The notes: generated by a model from the sequence alone, not told the origin. Positions 1 to 9,174 are shown, counted from the first letter of the stretch. The stretch: DNA of 64,000 bases from Synergistaceae bacterium (GCA_017470485.1 JAFUYQ010000013.1:62001-126000), one strand, 5' to 3'. A program made the numbers and translations.

Positions 1-768
1 TAATCGAATTGTCTTGATTTGCCGTAGATGTCGTTCTCTGAGAACGATGACTGGAATTGAGCTTTCACCTTTTCAGCAGACTGTATGCCGCTCTCGTGGA
101 GACTGTCGATATTCTTCGTCCACTCAAGGAATCTTTCCGCCCTCTGCTTTGCGATGTCCGCGCTTGAGGCTTGAGGCAGAGTATCTTCTGCTGCTTGGAA
201 CGAATCAGACACTTCTGGAGCTTCACTATCCTCAGAGACAACGCCCAAGAGTCCTTTTTCTTCGAGTTCTTCAGTTACGTCATACGAGGATAAATCAACG
301 CTTATGTTCACGGACGGAACAGCGATGTACTCATATATCATTCCGCCTCCGTCATGCCGTGCCGTTAATGCGTAGATTTCGGCGTGAGGGTCAACAGCGT
401 CATCGGGTATGACCTGTTCGGGTTCGAGACTGAGAATCTCTCTGAGCTTGTCGATATGTTCTTGGGTCGGGTATGAGAGTGTGAAGATTGCTCCTCTGGC
501 GAACGCTTCCCTGAACGCCGGAGCGTTCTCGTCCGTGAGGGCAAGAAGTGTCCGTTTTGTAACCAGTGAGACGCTTCCCTTGTCGAGCGATTCGGGCTGG
601 GTATCGCTGCTTACGTTTTCCTCAAGGTACTGTGTTGTTTCACCTTGCTGTTGATTACCTACGTAAACAGCGTCCCCCCCCCCCCCCTCCGCAATTCAGC
701 GTACCCAGTGTGCTGAAGAACAACACCAGCACTGACACTGTGAACGCTGTAAAACCTTTTTGAGTCAT
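1..768 (-). CDS. Secreted or lipoprotein-like protein, 3' end outside window, frame broken at a C14 tract
   Basis: On the minus strand an ATG at 768, preceded by an AGGAGG-type ribosome site, starts a signal peptide (MTQKGFTAFTV, then a hydrophobic core VLVLFFSTLGTL) followed by Asn-Cys and a run of Gly encoded by 14 G. The frame then shifts: read as given, translation stops at 655-657 after 37 residues. From 673 to the window edge the next frame is fully open for about 224 codons with neighbour-like codon use and no stop, and it has no early start of its own. Removing one G (or adding two) joins the signal peptide to this long frame. The body is acidic with no domain I recognise. The Cys before the poly-Gly resembles a lipoprotein anchor, but the residues before it (TLN) are not a standard lipobox. 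It is either a phase-variable gene in the OFF state, a homopolymer sequencing error, or a young pseudogene. Confidence 0.7.
674..687. repeat. Homopolymer run of 14 C (poly-G on the coding strand)
   Basis: Fourteen consecutive C lie just after the signal-peptide codons of the minus-strand gene. Lengths of 13 or 16 would keep the signal peptide in frame with the 224-codon body; 14 does not. Runs this long slip readily during replication, a known basis of phase variation in surface genes. They are also prone to sequencing error. Confidence 0.9.
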
Positions 769-808
769 TTTGGGAATACCTCCTGTGAAAAATTTATGAT
801 TAGTGGTT

Positions 809-817
809 AGTATAGCA
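809..817 (-). promoter_or_regulatory. Candidate extended -10 promoter of the left-edge secreted gene
   Basis: The minus strand reads TGCTATACT, an extended -10 (TGN plus TATACT), about 40 bases upstream of the ATG at 768. No convincing -35 is present at the usual distance. The assignment rests on motif and position only. Confidence 0.4.
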
Positions 818-973
818 TACGTGTTACTGCCTTTATGTTTTGTCGCAAAAAATTCCGTTTTATGAGATAATTCATTTTAATAAATCCATTCAACAAGTTC
901 TTGCAGGTGGTCAAAAAGTTTAATTTCGCCCGTCTGCTTGGTTAAAAACCAGAAAGGAGTCACTAAATTACAC

Positions 974-2734
974 ATGATTCAAAGACTACACAGAAGCGAT
1001 CTTGGAAACTCTCTCCGTACGCTGATGGAAAACGATCCCGCCTTCCGCCCTGTAGCCTACTTCTCAATGGAAGTCGGGCTTAAAGAGTCAATCCCTACAT
1101 ATTCAGGGGGTCTGGGTGTACTGGCAGGCGATATCCTGAAGAGCGCGGCTGATTTAGGCGTTCCTATGGCAGGAGTTACTCTGTTATACCGCAAAGGATA
1201 TTTCGTTCAGGAGTTCAATTCGGACGACTGGCAGCTTCAGAAACCCGTCATCTGGGATCCCTCTAAGGAATTAACCCTTCTCCCCAACAGAATCACAATC
1301 ACCATCGAGGGCAGGGAAATTCAGGTCGGCGTTTGGGTCTACGAGTGCATAGGCGCGACAGGCTATCCGCTCCCGATTTACTTCCTTGATACTGATTTCG
1401 AGCCTAACCACCCTGACGACAGAAAATTATGCTGGTATCTTTACGGCGGCGACAACAGATACCGTCTCTGTCAGGAGTTCATACTCGGTGTCGGCGGCCT
1501 CAGAATGCTCCGCGACTTGGGTTACATGAATATCGACACGTTCCATCTTAACGAAGGCCATGCAGGATTCTTGACCCTTGAGCTTATGCGCGAACTTGGC
1601 TACTACGACCCCGACAAAATCCGCGAGCAGGTTGTCTTCACGACTCACACGCCCGTTCCGGCAGGACATGATTACTTCACGTTCGGCGAGATTGACAACG
1701 TTTTCCCGCCTGAGGCAAAAGCGACTATCCACAGAATGATTCCTGACAAGCCCGGCGTTTCAATGACCGAACTCGGACTCAGATACAGCCGTTACGTCAA
1801 CGGTGTCGCCAAGAAACATGCCGAAGTCAGCAACGCTATGTTCGACATGGAGACGGTTGACTGGATAACTAACGGCGTTCACCCGACAACATGGGTAAGT
1901 TCAGGAATGAGGAAGCTCTACAACAAGCATATTCCCGGCTGGGAGTTAGATCCCGGAAGACTCGTTCAGGCTCTCACAATTCCGAAAGATGAAGTCTGGG
2001 CAGCCCATCAGGCCTCAAAACTCAGGCTCTTCGCAAGAATACTTGAGACTAACGGCATTCAGCTTGACCCGAATATCCTCACTCTCGGATTTGCAAGACG
2101 CGCCGCTACCTACAAGAGAGCGGATCTTCTTCTCACCGACATCGAGAGACTCAAGAAAATCGCCGGCAAAAACAAAGTCCAGTTCATCTTCGCCGGAAAG
2201 TCGCACCCTCAGGACGACGGCGGAAAGAGACTCCTTCAGCGTATCCGCAAAGCCTCGAAAGAACTTCAGGACAGCGTAACAATCGTGTTCATCGACAACT
2301 ACAACATGGAGATCGCCTCGCTCCTCACTCAGGGCGTTGATGTCTGGCTCAACAACCCCATCAGACCCAGAGAGGCAAGCGGTACTTCAGGAATGAAATG
2401 CGCTATGAACGGCATCATGAACTTCAGTGTTCTTGACGGCTGGTGGATTGAAGGCTGGATTGAGGACGTTACAGGCTGGTCAATCGGCCCAGAACCCTCA
2501 GCGGCTGAAGCAAAAGAAGCAAACTCCAGCGCACATTATGACGAAAGCAAAGACGCTGACGACATGTATGAAAAACTGGAGAAGAAAGTCATTCCCACTT
2601 ATTACGAGAACCATGACAAGTGGGTTGACATGATGAGACACACAATAGCCCTTGACGCGAGTTTCTTCAATACCCACAGAGTAGTCCACGAATACGCCTC
2701 GAAAGCATACTCAATCGACTTCAGGGGAATGTAG
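974..2734 (+). CDS. glgP: Alpha-glucan (glycogen/maltodextrin) phosphorylase, short GT35 type
   Basis: Cytoplasmic enzyme that releases glucose 1-phosphate from alpha-1,4-glucans with a pyridoxal phosphate cofactor. The 586-residue protein is shorter than classical glycogen phosphorylases (about 800) and fits the compact alpha-glucan phosphorylase family. The PLP-lysine region RPREASGTSGMK lies near residue 475, followed by NGIMNFSVLDGWW. Near the N terminus, VAYFSMEVGL and YSGGLGVLAGD match the family. I chose the ATG at 974, about 13 bases after AAAGGAG; a TTG at 938 would add 12 residues without a ribosome site. It heads glgP-glgA-glgC, so the cluster both makes and breaks down glycogen. 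Confidence 0.93.
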   Translation: MIQRLHRSDLGNSLRTLMENDPAFRPVAYFSMEVGLKESIPTYSGGLGVLAGDILKSAADLGVPMAGVTLLYRKGYFVQEFNSDDWQLQKPVIWDPSKELTLLPNRITITIEGREIQVGVWVYECIGATGYPLPIYFLDTDFEPNHPDDRKLCWYLYGGDNRYRLCQEFILGVGGLRMLRDLGYMNIDTFHLNEGHAGFLTLELMRELGYYDPDKIREQVVFTTHTPVPAGHDYFTFGEIDNVFPPEAKATIHRMIPDKPGVSMTELGLRYSRYVNGVAKKHAEVSNAMFDMETVDWITNGVHPTTWVSSGMRKLYNKHIPGWELDPGRLVQALTIPKDEVWAAHQASKLRLFARILETNGIQLDPNILTLGFARRAATYKRADLLLTDIERLKKIAGKNKVQFIFAGKSHPQDDGGKRLLQRIRKASKELQDSVTIVFIDNYNMEIASLLTQGVDVWLNNPIRPREASGTSGMKCAMNGIMNFSVLDGWWIEGWIEDVTGWSIGPEPSAAEAKEANSSAHYDESKDADDMYEKLEKKVIPTYYENHDKWVDMMRHTIALDASFFNTHRVVHEYASKAYSIDFRGM

Positions 2735-2774
2735 TAAATTAGCAATCAGAAAGGAATGCAGTAAATCAGCAATG
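2729..2774. repeat. Imperfect 26-bp-offset tandem duplication across the glgP-glgA junction
   Basis: Two copies of AATG(C/T)AGTAAAT(C/T)AGCAAT start at 2729 and 2755 with two differences. The first contains the glgP stop region; the second runs into the glgA start codon. A related AATGCAGTAA also occurs at the glgA stop. The sequence shows the repeat directly; an origin by tandem duplication is inferred. Confidence 0.7.
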
Positions 2775-4232
2775 ACGAAAAGCGGTAGTGCTGTAAAAGT
2801 ATTGTTCGTAACAACTGAACTCGCTCCGTTCTCAAAAGTAGGCGGACTGGGCGATGTTGCAGGTTCTCTTCCGAAGGCTCTGAGGCAGGCCGGTGTCGAT
2901 GTCCGTGTCGTAACTCCGGCATGGCCGGGCGTTCTCGAAAGGGCGGCGGCTCAAAACGTCAAGACAACAACGTTAAAGACGAAAGTTTACGCGGCTTATG
3001 ACTGGCGCATTCATTCGGCCAACGTTATCAAAGCGGACGTTAAGGGAGTTCCGACTTACTTCCTTAAAGCGGAAGACTACAGCGGAGACATGTACCCTTC
3101 GCAGCTTAACTTCTGGACGGCCTCGCCGTTTGCCGTGTTCTGTATGCAGGCGCTTGAGCTTAAAGACGCTATTGACTGGGAGCCGGATATATACCACTGC
3201 CACGACTGGACTTCAGCATTTCTCCCCTGCGCTCTGGCTTGGCACAGGCACTACCGGCAGACCGGAGGAAAATCCATAATGACCCTCCACAACGTTGCTT
3301 ATCAGGGAATTTTCGAGCCTTCGCCGTTCCTTGAGGCCTCAGGGCTTGAGCCTTGGAGCTTCAGTTCATCGACAATGGAATTTTACGGACAGGTGAACCT
3401 CCTCAAGGGCGGAATCGTAGCGGCCTCAGCAGTCAGCACAGTATCACCGACCTATGCCAACGAGATACAGACATACGAGTCGACACGCGAGCTTTCAGGA
3501 ATACTCTACCAGCAGAGAAGCAAACTCAGAGGAATACTCAACGGCCTTGACGTTAAGTTCTGGGATCCTGCCGGAGATAAGGAAATACCGGCCAAGTTCA
3601 GCGCAAAAGACCTTAAAGGTAAGGCAGCCTGTAAGAAGGAATTATTATCGCGCGCCGGCCTTGACTCTGAGAGCAACGCGCCCGTAATCGTATGCGTAAG
3701 CCGTCTCGTTGAACAGAAAGGCTTTGACATGGTATTCAACGCTGCCCATCAGATAGCAGAGACAGGGGCGAAACTGTTAATACTCGGTTCAGGAAACGAC
3801 TGGATTGAGAACGGAATTATGCAGGCAGCCGAGACTTACCCCCAGAGTATTAAACTCTTCAAGGGATATGACGAGCCTTTATCGCACCTTATGTATGCCG
3901 GCGGTGATATTTTCCTTATGCCGTCGGTATTCGAGCCGTGCGGACTGTCGCAGATGATCTCGATGAGGTACGGCACTGTCCCAGTAGTCCGTGAAGTCGG
4001 AGGATTAAGGGACACTGTGTTTGATGTTGACAGGCCCGAAGGCGGTAACGGCTTCACGTTCCAGACGTGCGATGCTGAAGGAATGATGTGGGCGTTGAGA
4101 AGGGCGGTTGACAGGTACAACAACGACAAGGCCGCGTGGAAGAGAATAATGCTTGAGGGCATGAAGGAAGATTTCACGTGGGACAAGTCGGCCGGTCTGT
4201 ATAAAGACATGTACGAGGATTTAATGCAGTAA
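2772..4232 (+). CDS. glgA: Glycogen synthase (ADP-glucose type, GT5)
   Basis: Transfers glucose from ADP-glucose to the growing alpha-1,4-glucan. The 486-residue length is normal for bacterial GlgA. The N-terminal substrate-binding motif KVGGLGDV is at residues 22-29. The C-terminal GT-B half carries the FEPCGLSQMISMRYG motif, which holds the conserved acidic and Cys-Gly-Leu residues, followed by VREVGGLRDTV. It starts 37 bases after glgP, with AAAGGA rather far upstream (about 18 bases), so the site may be weak or coupled to glgP translation. Confidence 0.95.
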   Translation: MTKSGSAVKVLFVTTELAPFSKVGGLGDVAGSLPKALRQAGVDVRVVTPAWPGVLERAAAQNVKTTTLKTKVYAAYDWRIHSANVIKADVKGVPTYFLKAEDYSGDMYPSQLNFWTASPFAVFCMQALELKDAIDWEPDIYHCHDWTSAFLPCALAWHRHYRQTGGKSIMTLHNVAYQGIFEPSPFLEASGLEPWSFSSSTMEFYGQVNLLKGGIVAASAVSTVSPTYANEIQTYESTRELSGILYQQRSKLRGILNGLDVKFWDPAGDKEIPAKFSAKDLKGKAACKKELLSRAGLDSESNAPVIVCVSRLVEQKGFDMVFNAAHQIAETGAKLLILGSGNDWIENGIMQAAETYPQSIKLFKGYDEPLSHLMYAGGDIFLMPSVFEPCGLSQMISMRYGTVPVVREVGGLRDTVFDVDRPEGGNGFTFQTCDAEGMMWALRRAVDRYNNDKAAWKRIMLEGMKEDFTWDKSAGLYKDMYEDLMQ

Positions 4233-4303
4233 CAGGTGAATCATGCCCCTTGTAAAAAATTTTTATGAGGGGCATTGTAATAAATGAAGGAGGCAAGTTT
4301 TTA

Positions 4304-5632
4304 ATGTACACAGGCAAGCATGGAAGAGTATTGGGCATTGTCCTCGCCGGAGGCAAGGGCGAACGCTTGATGCCCCTCACAAGTTACCGCGCAAAACCTG
4401 CAGTCTACTTCGCCGCAAAGTACCGTATCATTGATTTTGCACTCTCCAATCTCATCAACAGCGGAATCTACTCAGTCTACGTCCTTACGCAGTTCAAGAG
4501 CCAGTCTCTCAACGAGCATATTGAACGCGGCTGGCAGTTCGGCGGAGCAATGAGGGGCCGTGATTTCTTCGTAACGACAATTCCGGCTCAGATGTGGAGC
4601 GGCGAACACTGGTTTCAGGGGACAGCGGACGCGGTGTATCAGGCGAAACACATGATTACGCGCTTCAGGGCGGACAAGGTATGTATCTTCGCGGCGGATC
4701 ACATCTACAAGATGGACGTTGACCAGATGCTCTCGTACCATGACGCTCAGCACGCTGACGTAACGATAGCGGCGAATGTCGTTCCTGTTGAGGAAGCCAC
4801 AGCGTTCGGCTGCATTAAGACCGACAAGAACGGAAGAATCATCGAGTTCATGGAAAAGCCCAAGAATCCTCCTGAGATTCCGAGCAAACCCGGCTTCTCA
4901 TACGTCTCAATGGGCAATTACGTTTTCGAGAGGAAAGTCCTTGAGGAGGCACTCGACGATGACGCAATGAAGGAAGAGACAAGCCACGACTTCGGAAAAG
5001 ACATAATCCCTGACCTTGTTGCTCACGGAATGAAGGTCTGCGCTTATGACTTCTCAACGAACGTACTTCCGCACCCGTCAGCCGAGACTGAGTTAATCCA
5101 CCAGTGGAGAACAGATAAGCCTTACTGGCGTGATGTAGGAACACTCTACGCCTACTGGAAAGCTCATATGGAACTCATCGGGCACGAGTCGGAAATGACC
5201 CTCTATAACCCCATGTGGCCGATCCGCACGGTATCCTACGGAGATCCCCCCTCATACTGCTATCCCGACAGCGGCCACCCCTGCAACATTAACAGGGTCA
5301 TGCTCTCTGAAGGAAGCAGGATTTTCGGAGCGGACGTGTCGAACTCGGTTTTGGCGAGGAACTGCCTTGTTCAGGCCGGAAGCGTAATCGAGGAAAGTAT
5401 CATCGGCCATGATGTTGTAATCGGCAGGAATTGCAGAATTAAACGCGCAATTATTGACGGCCACAACATCATTCCTGACGGTACTGTAATCGGCGAGGAT
5501 CCAGACCTTGACGCAAAGAACTATTACGTTGACCCGAAATCGGGAATCGTTGTAGCTGGAGTTCCGAAGGAACTGTATCTGACCGGAAGCGACAAAATCG
5601 AAGAGGGTCAGAGCTGGGACACTATGGGCTAA
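4304..5632 (+). CDS. glgC: Glucose-1-phosphate adenylyltransferase
   Basis: Makes ADP-glucose from ATP and glucose 1-phosphate, the committed step feeding GlgA. The nucleotidyltransferase signature LAGGKGERLMPLT lies at residues 14-26, followed by KPAVYFAAKYRIIDF. The central part has GTADAVYQ and the region with FAADHIYKMD. The C terminus shows the hexapeptide-like left-handed beta-helix (VIEESIIGHDVVIGRNCRI). The 442-residue form starts at ATG 4304, about 10 bases after AAGGAGG; an upstream ATG at 4265 lies before this ribosome site and is less likely. It is the last gene of the glg cluster, followed by a terminator. Confidence 0.95.
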   Translation: MYTGKHGRVLGIVLAGGKGERLMPLTSYRAKPAVYFAAKYRIIDFALSNLINSGIYSVYVLTQFKSQSLNEHIERGWQFGGAMRGRDFFVTTIPAQMWSGEHWFQGTADAVYQAKHMITRFRADKVCIFAADHIYKMDVDQMLSYHDAQHADVTIAANVVPVEEATAFGCIKTDKNGRIIEFMEKPKNPPEIPSKPGFSYVSMGNYVFERKVLEEALDDDAMKEETSHDFGKDIIPDLVAHGMKVCAYDFSTNVLPHPSAETELIHQWRTDKPYWRDVGTLYAYWKAHMELIGHESEMTLYNPMWPIRTVSYGDPPSYCYPDSGHPCNINRVMLSEGSRIFGADVSNSVLARNCLVQAGSVIEESIIGHDVVIGRNCRIKRAIIDGHNIIPDGTVIGEDPDLDAKNYYVDPKSGIVVAGVPKELYLTGSDKIEEGQSWDTMG

Positions 5633-5652
5633 GTCTCAAGACTGAAATCATC

Positions 5653-5688
5653 ACAGCACTTCTCAGGGTTGAGGGGTGCTGTTTTTTT
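5653..5688 (+). terminator. Rho-independent terminator after glgC
   Basis: ACAGCAC pairs with GTGCTGT around a CTCA/TGAG-containing inner stem and is followed by seven T. It ends the glg transcript just before the convergent mnmA gene. Confidence 0.85.
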
Positions 5689-5695
5689 GTGAGCC

Positions 5696-6775
5696 TCATA
5701 TTACGGCCTCAATAACTCCTCCCCCAACCACATACTCCCCGTCATACATAACAGCCGACTGCCCTACAGCAGGACTCTTGACCCTCTCCGCAAACTCAAT
5801 CACTAACTCATTACTGCCCGATTGATTCGCTACAGCCGGAATCTCCTTCTGCCTATAACGTGTCTTGACACTCACAGCGAGATTCTCAGGCAGTTCATCA
5901 AACGCTATCAGATTCGCGTCACGGACAACGACTCCCTTTGCGTACAATCCCGAATCGTCCTCCGGCAGAAGCGTTATTGTGTTCCCCGACGGGTCAATCC
6001 GTGAAACATACAGCCTCGACTTCGCCGCTACCCCTAATCCTCTGCGCTGACCGGCTGTGTAGTGAATTATTCCCTTGTGCCGCCCAATCACTCGCCCTTC
6101 AGCGTCAATGAAATTGCCTTCGGGGTACTCCTTACCCGTGTAGGCCTCAATGAACCCTCCGTAATCACCGTCAGGAACAAAACATATATCCTGCGAGTCG
6201 TGCTTCCTCGCGTTCGCAAAACCTAACGACTGCGCCAGCTCCCTGACCTCTGACTTCAGCATTCCGCCCAATGGAAACTCAACTCGCGATAACTGCTCCT
6301 GAGTCATCATGTACAGCACATAACTTTGATCCCTCGAAAGGTCAACGGCCTTGCGCAGAAGCCATCGCCCTGAGCTTTCACGCTCAATTCTTGCGTAATG
6401 CCCCGTAGCGATTCCAGAATGCCCAGAAGTTTCAGCGTGTCTCAGAAATTCGCCGAACTTCAGAAATTTATTGCAGTCGATACAGGGATTAGGAGTTCCG
6501 CCCGACTCGTAGACATCAGCAAACTTTTTCACTACGCTTTCCTCAAACTCGGCCATGAAGTTAATCACCTCATGCTCAATCCCCAAAACATCACAGACCG
6601 CTCTAGCGTCAACAATATTTTCTCTCGAACAACAAGGGTGCCTCCCCGAAATTCCCAACGCCTCGTTAAGAAACAAAAGCATTGTAGCTCCCTTGCAAGC
6701 CCCGTGCTTCTCACGCATTAAATAAGCGGAGACGCTGCTGTCAACCCCTCCGCTCATCGCAACAAGTATACTCAT
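5696..6775 (-). CDS. mnmA: tRNA-specific 2-thiouridylase MnmA
   Basis: ATP-dependent enzyme that thiolates U34 of Lys, Glu and Gln tRNAs. The ATP-pyrophosphatase P-loop AMSGGVDSS is at residues 6-14. Two catalytic cysteines are visible, in NPCIDCNKFLKFG and in DSQDICFVPDGDYGGF. At 359 residues it is full length for the family, including the C-terminal RNA-binding and beta-barrel part (HYTAGQRRGLGV). It lies 15 bases downstream of the aminotransferase gene and is probably co-transcribed with it. Confidence 0.95.
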   Translation of the reverse strand: MSILVAMSGGVDSSVSAYLMREKHGACKGATMLLFLNEALGISGRHPCCSRENIVDARAVCDVLGIEHEVINFMAEFEESVVKKFADVYESGGTPNPCIDCNKFLKFGEFLRHAETSGHSGIATGHYARIERESSGRWLLRKAVDLSRDQSYVLYMMTQEQLSRVEFPLGGMLKSEVRELAQSLGFANARKHDSQDICFVPDGDYGGFIEAYTGKEYPEGNFIDAEGRVIGRHKGIIHYTAGQRRGLGVAAKSRLYVSRIDPSGNTITLLPEDDSGLYAKGVVVRDANLIAFDELPENLAVSVKTRYRQKEIPAVANQSGSNELVIEFAERVKSPAVGQSAVMYDGEYVVGGGVIEAVI

Positions 6776-6790
6776 GGAATATTTTTCTTG

Positions 6791-7969
6791 TTACTTGAGA
6801 AGTTCCGCCATCTTCCGCAAGCGTCTTATCGCCTCGTCAAGCGTCTCGTCAGATCTTGCGAAATGGAAGCGTATCAGGTTGTTCACAGGCTCACGGAAGA
6901 AACTTGAGCCGGGCACAGCGGCCACTCCGATGTTCTTAATGACCCACTCGCAGAACTCCAAATCACTCCAGCCCTTGAACTGCGGAAGCTCAAGGAAATT
7001 CGAGACATCAACCATCACGAAATATGACCCCTGCGGAATATTGTGCTTTAATCCGGCCTCATCAAGTCCGGCGAGGAATTTATCGCGCTTGTGGGTGTAT
7101 TTTGCCTTCAAGTCGTCATAGTATTCCGGCGGGAGCATGAACGCTTGAACGGCGGCTTCCTGCAACGGGGCGGCAGCTCCTACGGTTAAGAAGTCATGAA
7201 CTTTTCTCGCGCCGTCAACAACATCGGCGGGCCCGATTAAATACCCTAAACGCCAGCCGGTTATCGAGTAAGTTTTCGACAGCGAGTTGCAGGTTATAAC
7301 GTGGTCGAAAAGTCCCGGAAGCCCTGAGGCGTAAACATGCTTGTAAGGGTCGAACACTATATGCTCGTAGACCTCGTCCATCACCATGTAAGCGTCGTAT
7401 TTCACGGCGAGTTTTCCGATTTCGGTGAGTTCGGCTTCGGTGAAGACTTTTCCGCAGGGGTTTGAGGGGTTGCAGATGACGATAGCTTTTGCGCCCTGTT
7501 TGAAACCGTCCTCAATGAGGTTTATATCATAGTCATACGTCGGGGGAACTAGCGGAATGTAAATCGGCGACGCTCCCGAAAGTATAGCGTCAGCCCCGTA
7601 GTTCTCGTAGAACGGCGAAAATACCATTACTTTATCGCCCGGATTGCAGATTGTCATCATGGCCGACATCATTGACTCTGTTGAGCCGCAGGTAATCACT
7701 ATTTCGGTTTCTGGGTCAATCTCGCGGCCTATAGCTTTGCTCTGTTTAGCGCAGATTGCATCGCGGAAGTTTTTTGCGCCGAAGGTTATGGCGTACTGAT
7801 GAGGGCCAGTGTAAGCGGTTTTGGCCAGAGAGTCGAGCATTTCTTTCGGGGGATCCCAGTCGGGGAAACCCTGAGAGAGGTTAATCGCGCCGTACTTGTT
7901 GCAGATTCGTGTCATTCTGCGGATTACTGAGTCGGTGAATGTTCCTACTCTGTCGCTGAGTTTGGGCAT
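6791..7969 (-). CDS. PLP-dependent class I/II aminotransferase
   Basis: Fold-type I aminotransferase of 392 residues. The N terminus has INLSQGFPDWDPP, the cofactor region has TCGSTESMMSAMM and ICNPSNPCGKVF, and the internal aldimine lysine is in NSLSKTYSITGWRLGY near residue 236. SRSD-like FARSDETLDEAIRRL near the end supplies the substrate-carboxylate Arg. The pattern fits the aspartate/methionine/kynurenine-type aminotransferase group; the exact amino acid cannot be told from sequence alone. A good promoter lies upstream and mnmA follows closely. Confidence 0.88.
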   Translation of the reverse strand: MPKLSDRVGTFTDSVIRRMTRICNKYGAINLSQGFPDWDPPKEMLDSLAKTAYTGPHQYAITFGAKNFRDAICAKQSKAIGREIDPETEIVITCGSTESMMSAMMTICNPGDKVMVFSPFYENYGADAILSGASPIYIPLVPPTYDYDINLIEDGFKQGAKAIVICNPSNPCGKVFTEAELTEIGKLAVKYDAYMVMDEVYEHIVFDPYKHVYASGLPGLFDHVITCNSLSKTYSITGWRLGYLIGPADVVDGARKVHDFLTVGAAAPLQEAAVQAFMLPPEYYDDLKAKYTHKRDKFLAGLDEAGLKHNIPQGSYFVMVDVSNFLELPQFKGWSDLEFCEWVIKNIGVAAVPGSSFFREPVNNLIRFHFARSDETLDEAIRRLRKMAELLK

Positions 7970-8009
7970 TGTTTAATTTCAAGTCCTTTCATGAATAACT
8001 TAACGCTAA

Positions 8010-8038
8010 ATTTTAATTTCCGTCTCAAAAATTTGCAA
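8010..8038 (-). promoter_or_regulatory. Sigma70-type promoter of the aminotransferase-mnmA unit
   Basis: The minus strand reads TTGCAA, a 17-base spacer, then TAAAAT, placing the transcription start about 35 bases upstream of the aminotransferase ATG. Spacing is ideal and both boxes are close to consensus. Confidence 0.6.
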
Positions 8039-8084
8039 TATTCGTATAATATTCATGTCTGCCGTATTTTCTCGCCTTATGGAA

Positions 8085-8090
8085 TATAAT
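8085..8090 (+). promoter_or_regulatory. Consensus -10 box abutting the phospholipase D gene (possible leaderless start)
   Basis: TATAAT ends only 7 bases before the ATG at 8098, and no Shine-Dalgarno sequence is present in the short TAACCTC between them. If used, transcription would begin at or next to the start codon. Confidence 0.4.
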
Positions 8091-8097
8091 TAACCTC

Positions 8098-9174
8098 ATG
8101 CGTAACTCGATAACTCTCAACAACACAGCGAAACTCCTTCTTAACGGCACTGAAACTCTTTCGGCCATCAAAGATTCACTGACACGCGCCGAGAGATTCA
8201 TTAACCTAGAATACTTTTCATTCCATGAGGACGAGACAGGCCGGACGGTTGCCGGCATTCTCTCGGAGAGGGCGGCTAAGGGCGTTAAGGTCAGAATGAT
8301 TACCGACGCGGCAGGGAGCTGGAGACTTAGCCGGAAATTCATTCGTGGCCTTAAAGATTCAGGGATTGAGTTCCTGAGATTCAGCCCGTTCACGTTTCAC
8401 AGGGATCACAGGAAAATCATAACTGTTGACGGTGTAACGGGCTTTCTAGGCGGCTTCAACATCGGCGATGTTTATCTGAGGCAGTGGCGAGATACCCACC
8501 TAATGATTAAGGGGGACGCTGTGGGAAAACTCGATTCAATCTTCGCTAAGATGTGGCGGAAATCGGGCGGCCATTCCGAAATCGAAACGCCCGAAGCTGA
8601 ATCGTCAGGGAATTTTGACGGTGTGCCGGTCATGATTACGGCGAGCGGAAACGGCGAGGACTTCAGGGCTATCGCTGACGAGTACATCAGGATAATCAAC
8701 AAAGCAGGTAAACGAATCTGGATTACAACGCCTTATTTTGTTCCCGATGAAAAATTTCTGATGTCGCTTTACTCAGCCTCAGGGAGGGGAGTTGATGTCC
8801 GCTTAATCATTCCCTCATCGTCAAATCACACGATGGTATCATGGGCTTCACGGTCATACATTGACGAGCTTATCGCCGGAGGCGTGAGGGTCTTCGTCTA
8901 CAGGGACAGATTCATTCACGCTAAAACAATGATTGCCGACTCTCATGTTGCTTCGGTCGGGACGGCTAACATTGACGCTTTGAGCTTCGGGATAAATTAC
9001 GAGGTTCAGGCTTTCGTTTACTCAACCCGACTCGTCAATGAGCTTGAGAGGGTATTCATTGAGGACTTGAGGAACTGCACCGAAGAAACTGAATCTTCAA
9101 GAGCCTTGCGAAAACGTCCGGCATTGGAGAGGCTGAAGGAGTTTGCCGGACGAATGATGTCGCCGCTGTTATGA
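8098..9174 (+). CDS. Phospholipase D family protein, cardiolipin synthase-like
   Basis: Two HKD motifs mark the phospholipase D superfamily: HRKIITVD around residue 104 and HAKTMIAD around residue 280, each followed by the Gly/Asn-rich segment (GFLGGFNIGD; SVGTANID). This is the arrangement of cardiolipin synthases, which join two phosphatidylglycerols. At 358 residues it lacks the N-terminal membrane segments of ClsA and looks like the ClsB/short type. It has no ribosome-binding site. Its 3' end overlaps that of the convergent TVP38 gene by 6 bases. A nuclease or other PLD activity cannot be excluded. Confidence 0.87.
   Translation: MRNSITLNNTAKLLLNGTETLSAIKDSLTRAERFINLEYFSFHEDETGRTVAGILSERAAKGVKVRMITDAAGSWRLSRKFIRGLKDSGIEFLRFSPFTFHRDHRKIITVDGVTGFLGGFNIGDVYLRQWRDTHLMIKGDAVGKLDSIFAKMWRKSGGHSEIETPEAESSGNFDGVPVMITASGNGEDFRAIADEYIRIINKAGKRIWITTPYFVPDEKFLMSLYSASGRGVDVRLIIPSSSNHTMVSWASRSYIDELIAGGVRVFVYRDRFIHAKTMIADSHVASVGTANIDALSFGINYEVQAFVYSTRLVNELERVFIEDLRNCTEETESSRALRKRPALERLKEFAGRMMSPLL

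Noticed and set aside
14..763. Plus-strand open frames in the left 760 bases
   Set aside because: They lie antisense to a minus-strand gene with a signal peptide, ribosome site and a long open body, and their composition is Arg/Ser-rich as shadows usually are.
938..973. TTG start extending glgP by 12 codons
   Set aside because: The ribosome site AAAGGAG lies after it and before ATG 974, and the extra residues do not resemble the family.
3836..4210. 124-codon minus-strand frame inside glgA
   Set aside because: glgA is full length with all motifs on the plus strand; the opposite frame has no start site or recognisable domain.
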